Shown in pieces: positions 1 to 13,440 of a stretch of DNA of 64,000 bases (its first letter is position 1; each line of letters opens with the position of its first letter). The notes under the pieces are model-generated. The model made no database searches. It saw only the letters and a program-made list of their open reading frames with translations, and was not told where the DNA came from. The DNA lies in contig NC_088101.1 in NCBI RefSeq assembly GCF_036370855.1, positions 71,340,559 to 71,404,558 of the forward strand. The letters run 5' to 3'. Origin of the DNA: Dromaius novaehollandiae (lineage: Eukaryota; Chordata; Aves; Casuariiformes; Dromaiidae). Both the position numbers and the translations under genes were made by a program.

Positions 1-854
1 GAATGAATTAATAAATAATAATAGCTTGGAAACTGCAAGACATTCTGGTTCAAATCTAAGAGGACTCTAATCCTTTCATGAAATGAGGACAGCCTTTCTA
101 TATTCCCTTTCTTAGGATGTCAAAGATATATTTTTCCGAAGCATTTGAACAATTTGAGTGGGACCCAAGGGGGAATTCTGGATGCTTTGTGGTAGAGTAA
201 TGAGTCAGAAAGTTTTCTTGCCAGGGATTGGGAAATGCTTGACCTCATTTCTGAGAACATGGTATGCAAGGGAAAGATTTTACCCTTAGTGGAATTCTAA
301 ATGTTTTCTATAGACTTCTGAGCATAAGGCTGTGGAAGCCCTTTTCAGAAATGAAGAATTTGTGATTATCTTTGTAGTTACTTACAGGAAAATATATGTA
401 TTATGTCAAATTTAAAGACTGATCAGTGGAATTAAAATTTTTGTTTTGGACTAATTTCAAATTGAGGCATAAAAAGAATATAATGCTGATGAGTTTTTGA
501 TTATTGTTTATTAAATATATAGCTTTCACCTAAGCTACAGCTCTGTATACATAGCTTTATCTTCTAAAACCTAAGTCTGGGAAAGCTTCAGGAGATCTAG
601 CCCTTTGCACCAAGGCAGGATTAGCCATATCTATTACATTTTTGACATATTTAATTCCTTCTTAAAGACCTCCAGTGTGGGAGATGCCCTTGACAATCTA
701 TTCCTAGTGTTTAATCTGAGTCCTCCTTGCTCTGAATGTAAACCCAGTCTTTATCGTCTGATCTGCTGTAGTTGTAGAGAACAGCAAGCACGTATGAATC
801 CAGTGACTATGTAGAACAAGGTTCACCAAAGTAGTGGCAATTACTTTTTTTTTT

Positions 855-945
855 AATAGTGCCCAGGTGTGTAATCATTCCACTGAAATCAATATACATT
901 CCATACGGAGAATTACTGCAGGACCTAAGTGAAATTATGTAGCTG
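855..945. repeat. Probable ancient interspersed repeat remnant
   Basis: CATTCCACTGAAATCAATAT, a similar decayed phrase and then CTGCAGGACCTAAGT resemble the 'cccactgaaatcaatgg ... gcaggatcaggccc' type of sauropsid repeat. The match is weak. Confidence 0.35.
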
Positions 946-1867
946 CCAAATGTGTATTATTTTCTTCTCCAAAGGATCCCTAACTCTCTAGTTTTTAGGC
1001 ACACAAGCAGAGCCCCCATGGCTGGCAGCCACTCTTGAGTGAAAAACGGATGAAAGCCTCACTGGATACATGCAGCACTCTGCTTTCCTTGCTTGTTTTG
1101 CTTTGCTTTGCTTTAAGGTTTACCTTAGTAAGTCCATAAACAATATGGACTTAGTTATTCACTGAATTCCATTTATTTACCGCTTAACTGGTTGAACTGA
1201 TTCCCATCAGAATCTGACTGCCACATAATCCAGGTATCTGATCATCAGATAAACATTCACAAGCACATATAAAGTCTACGGGAATATTACCAATGCTGAT
1301 AGCTTACTGAACTCTTCTTTAGGATAATTGTATCTACTTATGATATAGTACAAACTAAGCTTCTAAATCCACGAAATCTTTTTTTTAAGGTAGTGGGTAC
1401 CACTCACTTTAATGAAAATCAGCCTTTTTATCCTGGAGACTAATAGAACTCCCGGCCCCAGAGTTTGAACCCTTTGTCCCTAGACTGCCAGAGCATTCTC
1501 ATTTTTCATCCCTGCTGAGAACACAGCTACAGCATGTTTCCTAATTTTTATCATATGTTAGTGTGTTTTGTAAAAAGCAATTCCTTTTTTTTTAAATAAT
1601 AATCAAATAAACAGCATTGCAATGAATACATATTTTCCAGGGTTTTTTTTTAACCTTACTTGATCAACGCATTTGAAAAGCCAGAAGTAGTTATTTTCAC
1701 TGAAGCTAGAATTTGTAAGGCTTCAGTCAAAAATGTGACTCTCTTTATATCTTATTAAATTTCATGTGGGTTATGCAGAAAATAAATTACATACAACTGT
1801 ACTGCATAAGTACCATTGCTGTATTTTTTTTTCACTGAGAGATTTTTGAAAGCAGTATAAATCATAG

Positions 1868-1952
1868 GCTAAATTCTGCAGCCCTTCCTCCAGCCTCACT
1901 GAGCCAAAATCCCATTAAAGTTAACTTTGAGATTTGGCCTCATGACTGGATG
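1868..1952. repeat. Probable ancient interspersed repeat remnant
   Basis: GGCTAAATTCTGCAGCCCTT at one end and GAGATTTGGCC at the other resemble the inverted phrases 'ggccaaattctgc' and 'gcagaatttggcc' of a sauropsid repeat, with CCCATTAAAGTTAA between. Confidence 0.45.
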
Positions 1953-4229
1953 AGTATGGGAAAGCCTGTAATTTATAAGGCCATATCCAGTCTATTATAC
2001 TTCTGAAAAATGTGCAGAAATATATTTTTAAGAGACTTTTCTCTCCAAGTTCCTAAAAAGCCCAAGTAATTTCAGCAAGGCAATCTGATAGACAGATTTG
2101 TATGAATATTTATATAACTAATAACAGAGCCAATACTTCTAAATATTTTCTAAGACTATACACTCAAGTAAAACAGTGAATGCATTTTGGCTGTTTGTCT
2201 TTTTTCTGTTTACTTTCTCTGAATATTCTAGCAGATGAGTTCACAGGCAGGAGCATTGAAGAACGAGGATAATGACAGTCTTCACAGAGTGGATTTAAAC
2301 TTGTAGCTCTGAGCAATTTCATTAGAAATGTCTCTCAAATTGTGACAGAAATAATAATACATTGCAATTCTTGTTCATTAAAATCCTACATTTTTAATTT
2401 TGCATAGTGAGCATTTCAAATGTGAACAATCTACAGGCGATCTGCAGAGAACCCATTGAAAGAGTAATTTCCAATAATCCAAGAAAATTATAAAGTATCT
2501 GCAGAAAATATGCAAACAGAAAGGTTAAATCAATTAAATAGATTATTTGCTACAAAATAATCATCCAGCATAGAAACTAACCATAAACAGACGTATACTG
2601 CTCTGATGTATATTTGTGGTGTATTTGAAGATAAATTAAAATGCTTTTCTTAATATCAAATAAATATTCTTCAAAATGCTTCTTAAGATCTTCAGCCATG
2701 ACAGAGAACAAGTGCAGTGCAGAATTAAAAGTGGCAAAAAAAAGCATCTGAAAGGTCAAGACCTGAACAGAAAAGTTTGCATTTCCACCACAGGAATTAA
2801 TAATGTTCTATAGATTTTATATGCCTGAGCTCAAGTTCTTCATTAAATAGCTTGAATTTTGATGATGAGGATGAAAATAGCCAAATATAAATTTGTGAAC
2901 TACTCTGGAAGCCATTTTGATCACAGCTAGGTCTCTGCTCCAAAGTCCAGTCAGGCTCTTCTCCATAAAGACATCTCAGATATGTTTGGCGCCTAGGCTG
3001 GTGTGCAGGCACTGGACAGGTGAGCGTGCCCAGTTTACCTCAGTCCTAAAATTTTGAGTTAGCTATGGAAGAAAACCTGGAAACTGTATCAGTTAGGTCT
3101 ATATCTCTGCTTCGTTACTGCCCACTAGCTCTGCATTGAGAGAGGAAGAGAGTTTAGCTGTTGGGTATGAACTGGTGGTTAAGACTCATTTCGAAGACGA
3201 GCAGAAGAGCTCTGGGAGACATTACCAACAAAGCCCAACATAGATTTTAGTGATATTAAGATGTTCAAGCAATGGACGCTTTACTATGACACTTTACTCA
3301 TGAAAGCTTTTCACATTTTTGTGTGTTTCAACTGCTTGTATGTGTAAACTATATACTTAAGTATGCACACAGCCTACAATTGTTTCAATACCCATAACTT
3401 GTTAGACACAGATAGTTATTATATTTTACAAGCACTAATATGTTTGATTTATGTTGATAGGTTTTGATTAAATTTACTGTGATTAGTTGATCATCACTTT
3501 GAACAACAAGAAATTATATTTCAGTGTTCTTATTACACTGATCGACATTCCGTTTATGAGCCATGGCACCAATGGGAATTATCAGAGCTAATTGGTTTCT
3601 AATGAGGATATATTAATTACAGAGATATAAGGAAATTCAACCATTTTTATTCTATTTTACTTTAAGACAAGCAAACATGAGATTAGGAAAAAGAAGCATC
3701 CATATCCTACAGTAATCCTCAAATTCTACATGAGTGCATTGTCCTTATACTTTAGATTGATCTTGCACGTATAATGGGTCTTTAATTCTGAAGGATTTTC
3801 CTCTGGCTATCACTGAAGATTTGAAGAACTGTGTCCTTTTAAGTTTAGCATACTGCTTTTTTCATCAAAAATAATTCCTAATGGGAAAAATAATTGTTTT
3901 GGTTTTATGTTGTACAGCTTCGCATTTTCTGGGATAAGAAAAAAATGATTTTAAATAATACTGTTATTAGTTTTAAATACATGAGTGAAAAGGAATCAAG
4001 GGCATAAAATACAAAAGTTTAAAAAAAGAAAAGAAAAAGAAAAAGAAAATTAAAGTAATCGAAAACCTCTTCAGAATCCTTAAAAAATCTCATATATTTG
4101 CCTCCCCTGCCTGTGGGTGCCAAGATGAAACGTTGAGCTAATTTTGCAGTTCTTGATACTAGCTTACTGATTTTTTTGGTTCGTGATTCTATTATACCCC
4201 TACTATCTGGTTCTCACATACTGATACCA

Positions 4230-4312
4230 TCAGTGACATTGGCCCTAATTCAGCAAAGCACTTACGTATGTGCGCAAATCCCACTGAAATCCATATATGG
4301 CTGCACTTTGTT
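4230..4312. repeat. Ancient archosaur/turtle interspersed repeat remnant
   Basis: The text GGCCCTAATTCAGCAAAGCA followed by CTTACGTATGTGCGCAAATC and CCACTGAAATCCATAT is a decayed form of the sauropsid repeat that reads like 'gcaaagcacttaagcatgtgcttaa ... cccattgaaatcaatgg'. I recognise the pattern from bird, crocodile and turtle sequence but cannot name the family with confidence. Confidence 0.55.
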
Positions 4313-4379
4313 GAACGGAGGCGGCTGTCATCGCCAAATTAAGCAAGCAGGAAAAAAACTCCATTCTAGACTTCCATAT

Positions 4380-5300
4380 GAAACCTGAAAACTAGCAGCC
4401 GTATTTGCAGACTTCCGCTTAACATTTTGCACGCTGCCCTCCCGGGCAGCCCGCAGGTCCCCGCTGCACGCGCAAGCTGCTCTGCAGCATCGGGATGTCG
4501 CGGCCTCGCACAGATGAACTTTCTTGCCTTTGCTTCACACGTTCATTCCCTCCCTCTCGCTTCCTCCTTGTCAGATGAATTTGGTGTTTTGCAAGCCATG
4601 GTCTCAATCCTACTTTAACGATATCTGAGGGCTGCTCATTGCAGGCTCGGGATCACACGCAACTTGTGTGCCAATATTTTCTTTAATGCTCTCGCTCACT
4701 TTTAGGCCCGCTAATGAAGGCTGAAGTGTTTCTACTTAATATACTCAGAAGGGCCTTTCTGAATGTGCTCTAGTTTGAGTATAATTTGAGGGTTTCTTGT
4801 GAGCACATGCTGCAAGAAGAAAGCACATAAACTGTATCTTTAGGGAATTGCTGGCTGTCTTAACACCTCTCTAACATGATTCATGCTAAAGCGCTTAGGA
4901 ATAGCAGTCTGCCCGTGTGTTGCGCACCAGCTCCCCCAGCCTGAGAAGGAGTAGCAGCAGTGGTATGAATAATTTATGTCTGGGGTGTGGGGGGAAGCAG
5001 TTTTATGTCCTCATATGTTCACCCATTAAGCGCGATTGGAAACCCACAGGAACGCAGAGAACGTCCTGGGCTGCGCTGGGCTCTGAGTCACGAGGAAAAG
5101 CAGCTTCTCCTCCTCCGCTCCGAGGAGAAGTGCTGCTAATGCAGTGTTTCCAATGGAGGATCTTAAGATGCTGAAGATTTCTTAATTATTTTAGCACCAC
5201 AGCCGTGACCGTGAGATAGATGCCAAACTGACAACGCAGTGTGGCTTTGCAGAGGGATGTGCTTGCAGGACGTAGTCATTTAAGCACACGGTGCTTGCAG
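4380..5300. other. Intergenic, slightly GC- and CpG-richer patch
   Basis: A modest rise in CpG is seen at about 4425-4520 and 5030-5130. A small hairpin GCTGCCC/GGGCAGC lies near 4433-4450. Frames of 60-85 codons cross both strands, but none is recognisable. Confidence 0.6.
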
Positions 5301-8300
5301 CAGGTAGTCTTTAAAGTACACACTTCCAAAGGTATTTTATTTTAGACTCTCCTCTTCATAGCATAACAGGACTCATTATGAATAATACTAGTTTATTATA
5401 CATAGATAAGATGCATATAAAGCACAAGATGTTTATTTTTATGAGTCTTTAGCTCAACTTGTAAACGTTTATAGTAAAATAGGAATCTGGCTATCCTATT
5501 TTCAAACATGTGCAGTTTATTAAAACCTTCAAATCTCAGAATTAAATATGCTTCTGCTCTTCTACAGTTGAATTTCGAGTAATGGTATTTAGCTATCAGC
5601 ACATACTGCATAAGTGGTGGGAAAAGGTAAAAACACTCTCCCAGTATGCTGACAGGGGGCCTGTGGCACATCTCTAGCTGGACTGTGGTGCTCCACGGTC
5701 TGGAGAAGGTTAGGTGCTCTATGAATAGTTTGAATACTTTAATACTGACTAGCCAGAGACCAGCACCAGGCAAACAAAATCAAAACTGTAAATTCAAGAG
5801 GAGGAAATTCAAGGAAAGGTGATATATTTTGGTTATCATGGCAGGGAATGGCTCCTGCACAGAGCAGTCGAACTGGCAGACAGGAGCTGTAGGGAGACAG
5901 CTGTCTCAGCACAGTTGAAATCTTCTGACAATCAGCCACAAATCTTTAAGTCTCAATAGGGCAGGAAAAAAATATAGATGAATTTTCATGAGTTTAGGAC
6001 AAAAGAGATGTCACTGAAGCCAAAACAATGCTATTGGCCAGATTTCAAATTCTGCTAAAAATACAGGTAAAATACAGATTTTTTTTTTTTTAGAAGTAGT
6101 GTTTTAACTTTAGCCAAAATAATCTATTTATGAATCTCATTCTGGAAAAGCCTGAAATACTGATTCCCATGAATTCCAAAAAGTATCAGCCTGACGCAGA
6201 AATGCAGCATAGAAAATTTCAGCTTACCTTCTTTGTTTGGTAAAGCCATAAGATCTCACAATGGGAATGGCTGGACACACATCACTAAAGACGATGGTGA
6301 CAGGCCTGAAGAACTCTATTAAAGCTGTAAAGCCAAGCACTGAGCAGTCAGAAAATTCTAGCATTAATGTTAGACGCTGAACTTCATTTTGCATCCCTTT
6401 CTGTTGTATGCAGAGTTTACACACATGATTACATGCATTTTTTTCCTCTCATGGTAGTACTGTCCCATCCATCCTGTGCACTGAATGAGCACTGCTCAGT
6501 TAATGAGCAGACCTTTTCAGAGAAATTGAGTGGGAATCCAAAGTAAGACAAGTTTTCCCCTTGCCTTGTCCTCTGAAATGGCTTGTGTTCACTGAAATAA
6601 AAAGTTTCTAAAGCATTCTCCTGAGCCGGACATCCGTGATACCAACAGGTAAGGTACAAAGATGCAAAGGCACCTGGAAGCAAGTCTGTCTGAGCTTTTT
6701 GAGTTCCAAGGTTTGGGTGGTGAAGAAAGTTTTTATTATTGTTTTAATAGTCACATTAAATACATTTTTGGCTGAAAATACCATTTCATGAACACTTTCT
6801 ATAAAGCAAAATGAAAAAAACTTTTTTTTCATAAAAGCAAAATATAAGTTATAAGTTTGATAGTGTCAGCAATTATTCAGATAGTATTTTGGTTTTGAAA
6901 AGAAAAAAAAAACATTTTAGCTCAAAATATTTCAACAGCTTCTTGAAACCCAGTAGCCTAAGCTGCCTCTCAAGGAAGGATATAAGAAACTTTGTGTATA
7001 TAGAGAGGTGTGGATCAGCAGTTATATCTGGTACTTTGGTGGGTTCATGACCATGCCTCCCATGTTAATAGAACGGATGCTACCATGTTACTTTCTGACT
7101 TTACTGAAAGAAATACTCTCTAAAATGTTTTCCAATGGTGTACAGTCCTGACTACTAAAAGGGGAATATAAATCTTAGAAGGGATACTTCGCATCAAAAC
7201 AGGACATAAGAAAAACTGATGTAAAGCTGTTTCTATGCAGAGGGGTTTTTCATTCTGGATCTTTTATCTGGAAGGACTTTATTCCTGCATCATGACACTG
7301 AAATAGTTAACAAACTTTTGCGATCAGATTTGAGAAGCTTGATGAAAGAGCCTGATGTTTTGCCTGATTTTTCTTTTCTTTTCCTCTGCGGACAAAGGCC
7401 TTGAATGCTGAAGGCTGAAAAGCCTATTATCACCAGAAAGAAATGTAAGTAAACAGGGCATTACAATAATGAATTCTACAGTACATGACATGAAGGCAAG
7501 AACCAGCTCTGTGCAGCAAGCAGTGAAAGATTTGGCTGTATCTTGGCAATTTTTCAAAAATGATAACAATAAGAGGTTTTGTCGCTTCAGACATGTAAAT
7601 CAAAAGGATATTTCAGCACTAAAAATGATACTGAGAGTTTCTAACCATTGACCCCAAACCAGCATTCAAAAATAGACATTAAAACTAAGAAGCTATAATC
7701 CCACAAGCCATGCACAATCAAACCTAAAGAGCTAAAAAGATTGAATTTTTAAAGTCCATTTGAAATTGGGTTGGCAATAACTACCCTTATCCACAGGAGA
7801 AGCATTTTTGATATTCAAAGTTAAGATGTGATAAAAAGGAATAATCCAAAAATTATATCAAGAGTATATTTCAAAACCAGTTTTTGAAATGGGCTGAAAT
7901 TCCCCAGCCTTGTTCCTAAATAAACAGCAAACCCAGGGGTCATGCAGCTGGGTAGTTGGGACTGTAAGGCCGCTGAGAATTTATTTGTAAGTGGTGGAAG
8001 AGAGAATAAGTGAAATGTGAATATGGTGAAATTTGATATTTAGTCTTTTCACAGTGCATTAACAAACTGTACAAGTGTGTCTAAAAACCAACAGTTTTGG
8101 ACAAACTGGTGCAGTAGAGATTTGGCAGTGTGGAAGGACCTGTTCAAAACTTCATCCGCTGATAAAGCCTAAAGTTGCCTGCTAAAATTCCCAAAGGAGA
8201 AGGGAGTGCCTGCAGCTTTGAGAAATGCTTTGCAAACTCTAAATGAACAGAAGCGAAAACATAGTATAGCAACCTGTTGATGGCAAACTGTCTTTTTCAC

Positions 8301-8500
8301 TCTCCTCCTCATCTGTGAGTGAGGTTAAAAGCCCTCGCTGCCTCTGGGAGGTGTAGTTCGTAATGCCATCGACAGCAGAGTATTGCTGACTTATCTGGGG
8401 CATCCTATGGGAACGTGTCTTGAAGAGACACATCCAAATAGCTGGGAGGATTGGACTGGGCACTTGTTCCTTTATCTAGGCCCTAACCACATACTCGGAC

Positions 8501-8526
8501 AAAAAAAAAAAAAAAAAAAAAAAAAA
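8501..8526. repeat. Poly(A) run, 26 bases
   Basis: An uninterrupted run of 26 A residues. It could be the tail of a retroposed sequence, but the 250 bases to its left show no recognisable gene or LINE/SINE, and no flanking target-site duplication is obvious. Confidence 0.85.
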
Positions 8527-9381
8527 GAGTAAGAGAAAGCTTTAAACAAGATGAATAATGTACTGTGCTGAAGCAGAATGCCACTGCAAGTGGGGAGCAG
8601 GTTGCATTTATATATTGTTATCAAGCTAACCGAAGTCAGTCTACAGCACAGCAAAAACTGCTGCCCGTTTTCTCTTCGCCCACGTTAAACTGAGCTAGTG
8701 TGACAGATCTGGGGCCACTGCAGGACCTCCCCCTAGGACTGTGCCCCTCGCAGAAGCTTGTCAGAGGCTGGGTTTGCAGAGCTGAAGCACAGAAGTCCGG
8801 GCAGCAAAGACACCACAAATCTCTGTTGATCATTTCCTGGTCTGTGTCGTACTTCCCCGTGAAGACAAGCCAGTTGCCCGGAAGGGCAGCATGGATACCT
8901 CTGAGGTGGTTTTAGGGTATGACCCAGACTGGGAAGGGCAGCTCAGATGACTTAACTTGTGTGAGCATCACCTTCAGGGTAGAGCCTAATTACCTGCATG
9001 AACGTAACAGTGCGATGGGCACCAATAAGACTTTTCTGAGAAGTGGAAAGCAGTACTGCTTCATCAGAAGGCAAGGAAAACATCTCTCATACAGATTATC
9101 GCCCATGAGTTGGCACTGAGGCTCTGATGTGACGCACGCAAAGTAAAGAACGGATTTGGGGCGTGGGAAAAACTTTCCCACTCAGGCGGGATCAGATCAG
9201 GCTTCAGTTCAGGCTTGGAGAGCTACAAGCATTTCTATGCAGCTCGGTTGAGCCCAGCGCAAAGAAAACCCACAGCAGTAGCAGCCCAAGCCTGCTCCAG
9301 AAGCGGGAATGGCATATTACACCCACATTAGGAAGTCCCAGCACAAGTTCACAGATTTCTATGTGCTGCTCCATTACAGAG

Positions 9382-9413
9382 CATGACATGCTGTTATACA
9401 GCAACATGTCATG
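9382..9413. repeat. Inverted repeat / hairpin
   Basis: CATGACATGCTGT (9382-9394) pairs with ACAG (9398-9401) and CATGTCATG (9405-9413), giving 13 base pairs with a 3-base bulge (CAA) and a 3-base loop. Confidence 0.7.
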
Positions 9414-9804
9414 TTGACTAGAGACTAGAAAAGCCTGAACACATTCTGGATTAGTGCTTAGCATTATTCCCTAAAGAACCAAGACCGGTCAGTAATAGGA
9501 ACGCACAAAGTCCAAAAAGAAAAGAAGAGAAAAAGAAAAAAAGAACTCCCCTCACTTCTGTAAGATCTATGGCACCCATGGTAAACATGTAAATTTTTAA
9601 GAACTGTGAAGTTCATAAACTATGAGACCTTTATTAAGGCTTCTACAAGTGGGACAAAGGAACTAAAACCTGGACTCTCCAGGGAAATCTCCACTTTCCT
9701 AAAGGTCTGCCCCAGCTTCAATGTATGGAGTCAAACAACTGAAAAAACAGATCCCTGTTTCAGCTAGTACCAAAATTGGAACCGAGATCAAAGATTTGGT
9801 CCAT

Positions 9805-9882
9805 GATCTGTGCCTGCTATCCCAACTTTGCTGAAGCCAACAAAGGTTAGTTTCAGTTAAAGAGCTGGCTCAGGGTATATAA
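9805..9882. repeat. Probable ancient interspersed repeat remnant
   Basis: ATCTGTGCCTGCTATCCCAA, then TTGCTGAAGCCAACAAAGGT and CTGGCTCAGGG resemble 'gatcctgctcccattgaagtcaatgg...ggatcaggccc'. It is strongly diverged. Confidence 0.4.
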
Positions 9883-11203
9883 ATGAACTAAGTAAAGTGT
9901 CAGGAACTATGATCTTTGTTAATGATAAACAGTCGATTTTGGGGTTTTTTTATTGGTTTCATTTAATAAATCATTCTAATGTGCATGTGAGGTAATATTT
10001 TTCATGTCAGTTTGAGTTGAGAATAATTCTATATATATATAGAAATGAAAAAGACCTATGAAGCCAAACTGAATGGTATAAATATTTGCACTGTAAAACA
10101 AAATTTATTTGATAAAACATGTAACTGAGCATTAATACTTCATAATGTGTAAATATTTCTCTGAAAATCAGCAAGTAATAATTCTCCCATTATTATTAAA
10201 GAGACCTAATCATATACCCCTGCCACAGGCAAAAATTATTGCCATGAATGTGAACACTTATGTTTAAATAATGTGCAAGGAAATAAGACATATAGATATG
10301 TTTATTCCAAAGTACCCAGCACCCAGTCCACTTACTGGCAGCAGTGGGATTATGGGTGATCCTGCAGTTATCCTAATGGATAACTTTCACCAGTATAAGT
10401 TACTAAACTTTCTACTTCGTCAGCTTATGCCGTACGTCCAGAAAATGTACTGCTGTTAAACTGCAAAAGTTGTTGCGTTGGCCATTGGGCTGGTATATTC
10501 CTTCTCAGCATCAAATAGTTCCTCTAGAATTTGCTATTTCCAACATACATAATTAATTCCCACTGGATTTAAGTGATTTTAGTAATGCATTGATGCCATC
10601 AAAATGCTTTAGGCAGCTAGAAGGTGAATCCAAAGTTTTTTTATTAAATTACTGCCTTTGATTTAAACTATGGGTAGTGAGCTGCAGCACCTAGATGCAT
10701 TTCACAGTGTTCATGCTTAGTAGATCACAAAATAGTAAGTGTTATTGAAACCGCCCTAGAAGGGCGCAGAGCATGGGACAAACCAGCGTGACAACAACCA
10801 GACCAACCTAGGCAAAGTGCACCCAGTTCCATAAGCCGTTTGGGCTTACTGGATGTTACTTATGCAGGGAGGACTATGTAATGTAGGAATGAGGAACAAC
10901 ACAGTATGATATGAAGAGGAATTGCATGTTCAGTAAATTTGTTTTTCTCGAAAGGGAAGGAAGCTGCAAGAAGTTGTCATCAGACAATTTAGTCTTAATA
11001 CTACTGTGTAGGTTTTAGGCTCAGTATTGCGTGTGCCAAGCTGATTACCTATAGAAACAACTGAGTGAGCCGGAGAGAGAAGAGCACGGAATACCTGTAA
11101 CTTCTGTGCTTTGGTGGCTATAACTGAACTCTAATCTCCAGCCTGGCAATAGAAATATGAAGCATGGGAGTTTTTCTTGAGCATTATGGCCAAATTAACA
11201 AAT

Positions 11204-11229
11204 TATATATATATATATTTTTTTTTTTG
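11204..11229. repeat. AT microsatellite joined to a T run
   Basis: TATATATATATATAT is followed directly by about a dozen T residues. Confidence 0.85.
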
Positions 11230-11867
11230 ATTATAAACCTGTTTCCCATTGTATGAAACCCATTTGGCTCCCACAGTGAAAACTCTCCTTCAGACACAGG
11301 CTTCCTGGGGTGCCTGTTCAGGTTTCACCCAGTGTGCTAAGCTGCTTGGCACTGTCAAGGTGTATTTCATGCTTAATATGAACATATCTGATGGCTCCCT
11401 GTTAACCACACGTCTGGTGTCTGGTCTCATAGGGGAAAAAAAGATAGGTATCTTATCAACAATTCATTAATGCAGTAAATTGCATCTGTTAAAGTTATAA
11501 AGTTGTTGAATAAGGCCTTGATAATAATTGCCAAAGTTGGGTATTTATGGTAAACTGACACAGACTTAGTCATTAGGAAAGCAAAATTCAGCATTTTCTA
11601 ACTGCTGCTTTTCACTGACTATTGAAATTCAATATGCTATCACTGGAATTATTTATTGATCTATTTTACAGTTTTACAGACCATTGCCATATACTTGTTA
11701 CCATCTGAAAATCAAACCCAATGCAGCTATCTTTCTGTTCAGTCCATCTTGTGCTATGACACATTTCCCGCATGAAATAAACGCAATAAATTCCATGCTT
11801 TGCTAAAATGTTGTTACAAACTGTGTAAATCTATGGAGGCATCAAAAAAAAAAACCCTAATAACAGA

Positions 11868-11985
11868 GATGAGGCCCAGGCATTCCTTTCTTATTGCAGC
11901 TCCTGTGGCCTGACTTGCAGAGGAATCCAGATCTCCATTTCCCACTGATTTCAGTAGAAGCCAGGGATAAATCCTCAAAGCATCG
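11868..11985. repeat. Probable ancient interspersed repeat remnant
   Basis: TTCCCACTGATTTCAGTAGA, preceded by AGATGAGGCCCAGGC and followed by AGCCAGGGATAAATCCTC, fits the 'cccattgatttcagtggaag' class of sauropsid repeat. Confidence 0.4.
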
Positions 11986-12665
11986 TAGTCACTGAAATAT
12001 CCTACCCATAGCTGCTTGCTATCTAATGCCATCTTCATTCCTGATTTAGGAGCTTACAGGAGCAGAGATCACCCTGAAATCTGAAGAAGGAACAGCCAGG
12101 TAGGTCCCCAAAACAATCCATCAAGTTGTCCTCCAGACCTGAAGCAACATGTCCATTCGCCACAGCCTGTAGAGAAGTACTGCTATAAAGAGCTGTGTGA
12201 TCCTTTACTTACCAAATTACCATTCTAGATTATCTTTTAGTAACCTTACAAGTGTGCAGACTCCTTACTCCTTTTGTCTCACTATGTCTGCCTACAGACT
12301 GACCAGAATTTAGTCCTCAGAATTTTGGGAGATCGCAGTTACAGCAAACTTTTCCTAATAGCAAGAAAAACCATTCCCCCCCCTCTTTAGTCAATAAATG
12401 TTTTCAAGCACCGCAAAAGGTAAACAAGAGAGCTCCAAAGGTTTGGGACTAGTAAGACCTGATTGATTAGCATTAATCATTTATAATGAAGGAAGCAATT
12501 GCTTCATTTATGCCTCAGAGTCACGCAGGATTTCATGAGGTATTCCAGGGATGCAGCTTCTGAAATAAAATATCACATTTTAAAATGCAAAATCCAAAAT
12601 AGTGGTTGCAGCTATGAAGCCTGAATTAGCCAGGTAGGCATCTCACTTTCTGTCATTTTATTTGT

Positions 12666-12719
12666 AAAGCTGTATTTCTTATATTTACTTTCAAAGCTAT
12701 ATTTCTTATATTTACTCTG
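12666..12719. repeat. 27-bp tandem duplication, two copies
   Basis: The unit AAAGCTGTATTTCTTATATT... at 12666-12692 is followed by a near-identical copy at 12693-12719, with a G-to-A difference at the seventh base and another difference near the end. Confidence 0.85.
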
Positions 12720-13440
12720 GTGGATCAGATTTTGCGTTAGTGCATTTGAATGTTGTGGCACATCACAAATATTGTAAGACTGGGCTTAACTGCTAGAATG
12801 CAAGAGGCTTGATTTTATGCCATGCTTGCAATAGATGTGCCTTTGTATAAAGCAGGAAAAAATGGTAGAGATGGGATACAAGTGGCAGTAAAAAGAAAAA
12901 TGTTGAGACTCTTTCTTTTAAAATACATCCTGCAGTTTAGCTATAAAGCTCCTTATTTTTAGAAAACCAGTAGAATTGTTCAGGCTCTGCCCCTGCAGTT
13001 TCAATAGCAGTGTAGTGCTTTAAAACCGTGACCTTGAAAAGAAAGCGTTTACATTGTAAATGTACTGGCAGTATGAAGACTATTCTGCGACTGAGTATCC
13101 AACTGCGGCAAAAAGTTCAGAAGCAGGTTTTCTTTATTATGAAAGGCCTAATCCATGGGGCTTTTTTAGTGGTAAAAGCACTTGGCACTAATTGTGGCTT
13201 AGTTCTAGCAGTGAACCTGTATAATTCTCAAATTTCACACAGCCCATTAATTCTCATGAATACCAGAAATCACCGTTCCTGATAGGGGTTGATAAACAAC
13301 ATTTTTGATGCTCAGATTTTCTACAAATGTACGGGACCTCTAGAAGAGATTAGTTCCTGTGTCTGAAATGCAGTATCGTTTGCAGGCACGTAGCACAGGA
13401 GCTTGCGATGACCACAGCACTCAAAGGCTAAGCAGTAGCA

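Larger units (their letters stand above)
1..4379. other. Intergenic, AT-rich
   Basis: No gene was recognised. It holds two probable ancient repeat remnants (855-945, 1868-1952), scattered homopolymer runs, and one more remnant at its right end (4230-4312). Short frames here lack ATG starts or similarity to known proteins. A purine-rich A/G tract lies at 4020-4055. Confidence 0.7.
5301..13440. other. Intergenic, no gene recognised
   Basis: This AT-rich sequence contains the poly(A) run at 8501, the hairpin at 9382, ancient repeat remnants (9805, 11868), the microsatellite at 11204 and the 27-bp duplication at 12666. The longest frame (125 codons, minus strand, 5396-5773) resembles nothing I know. 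Confidence 0.65.
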
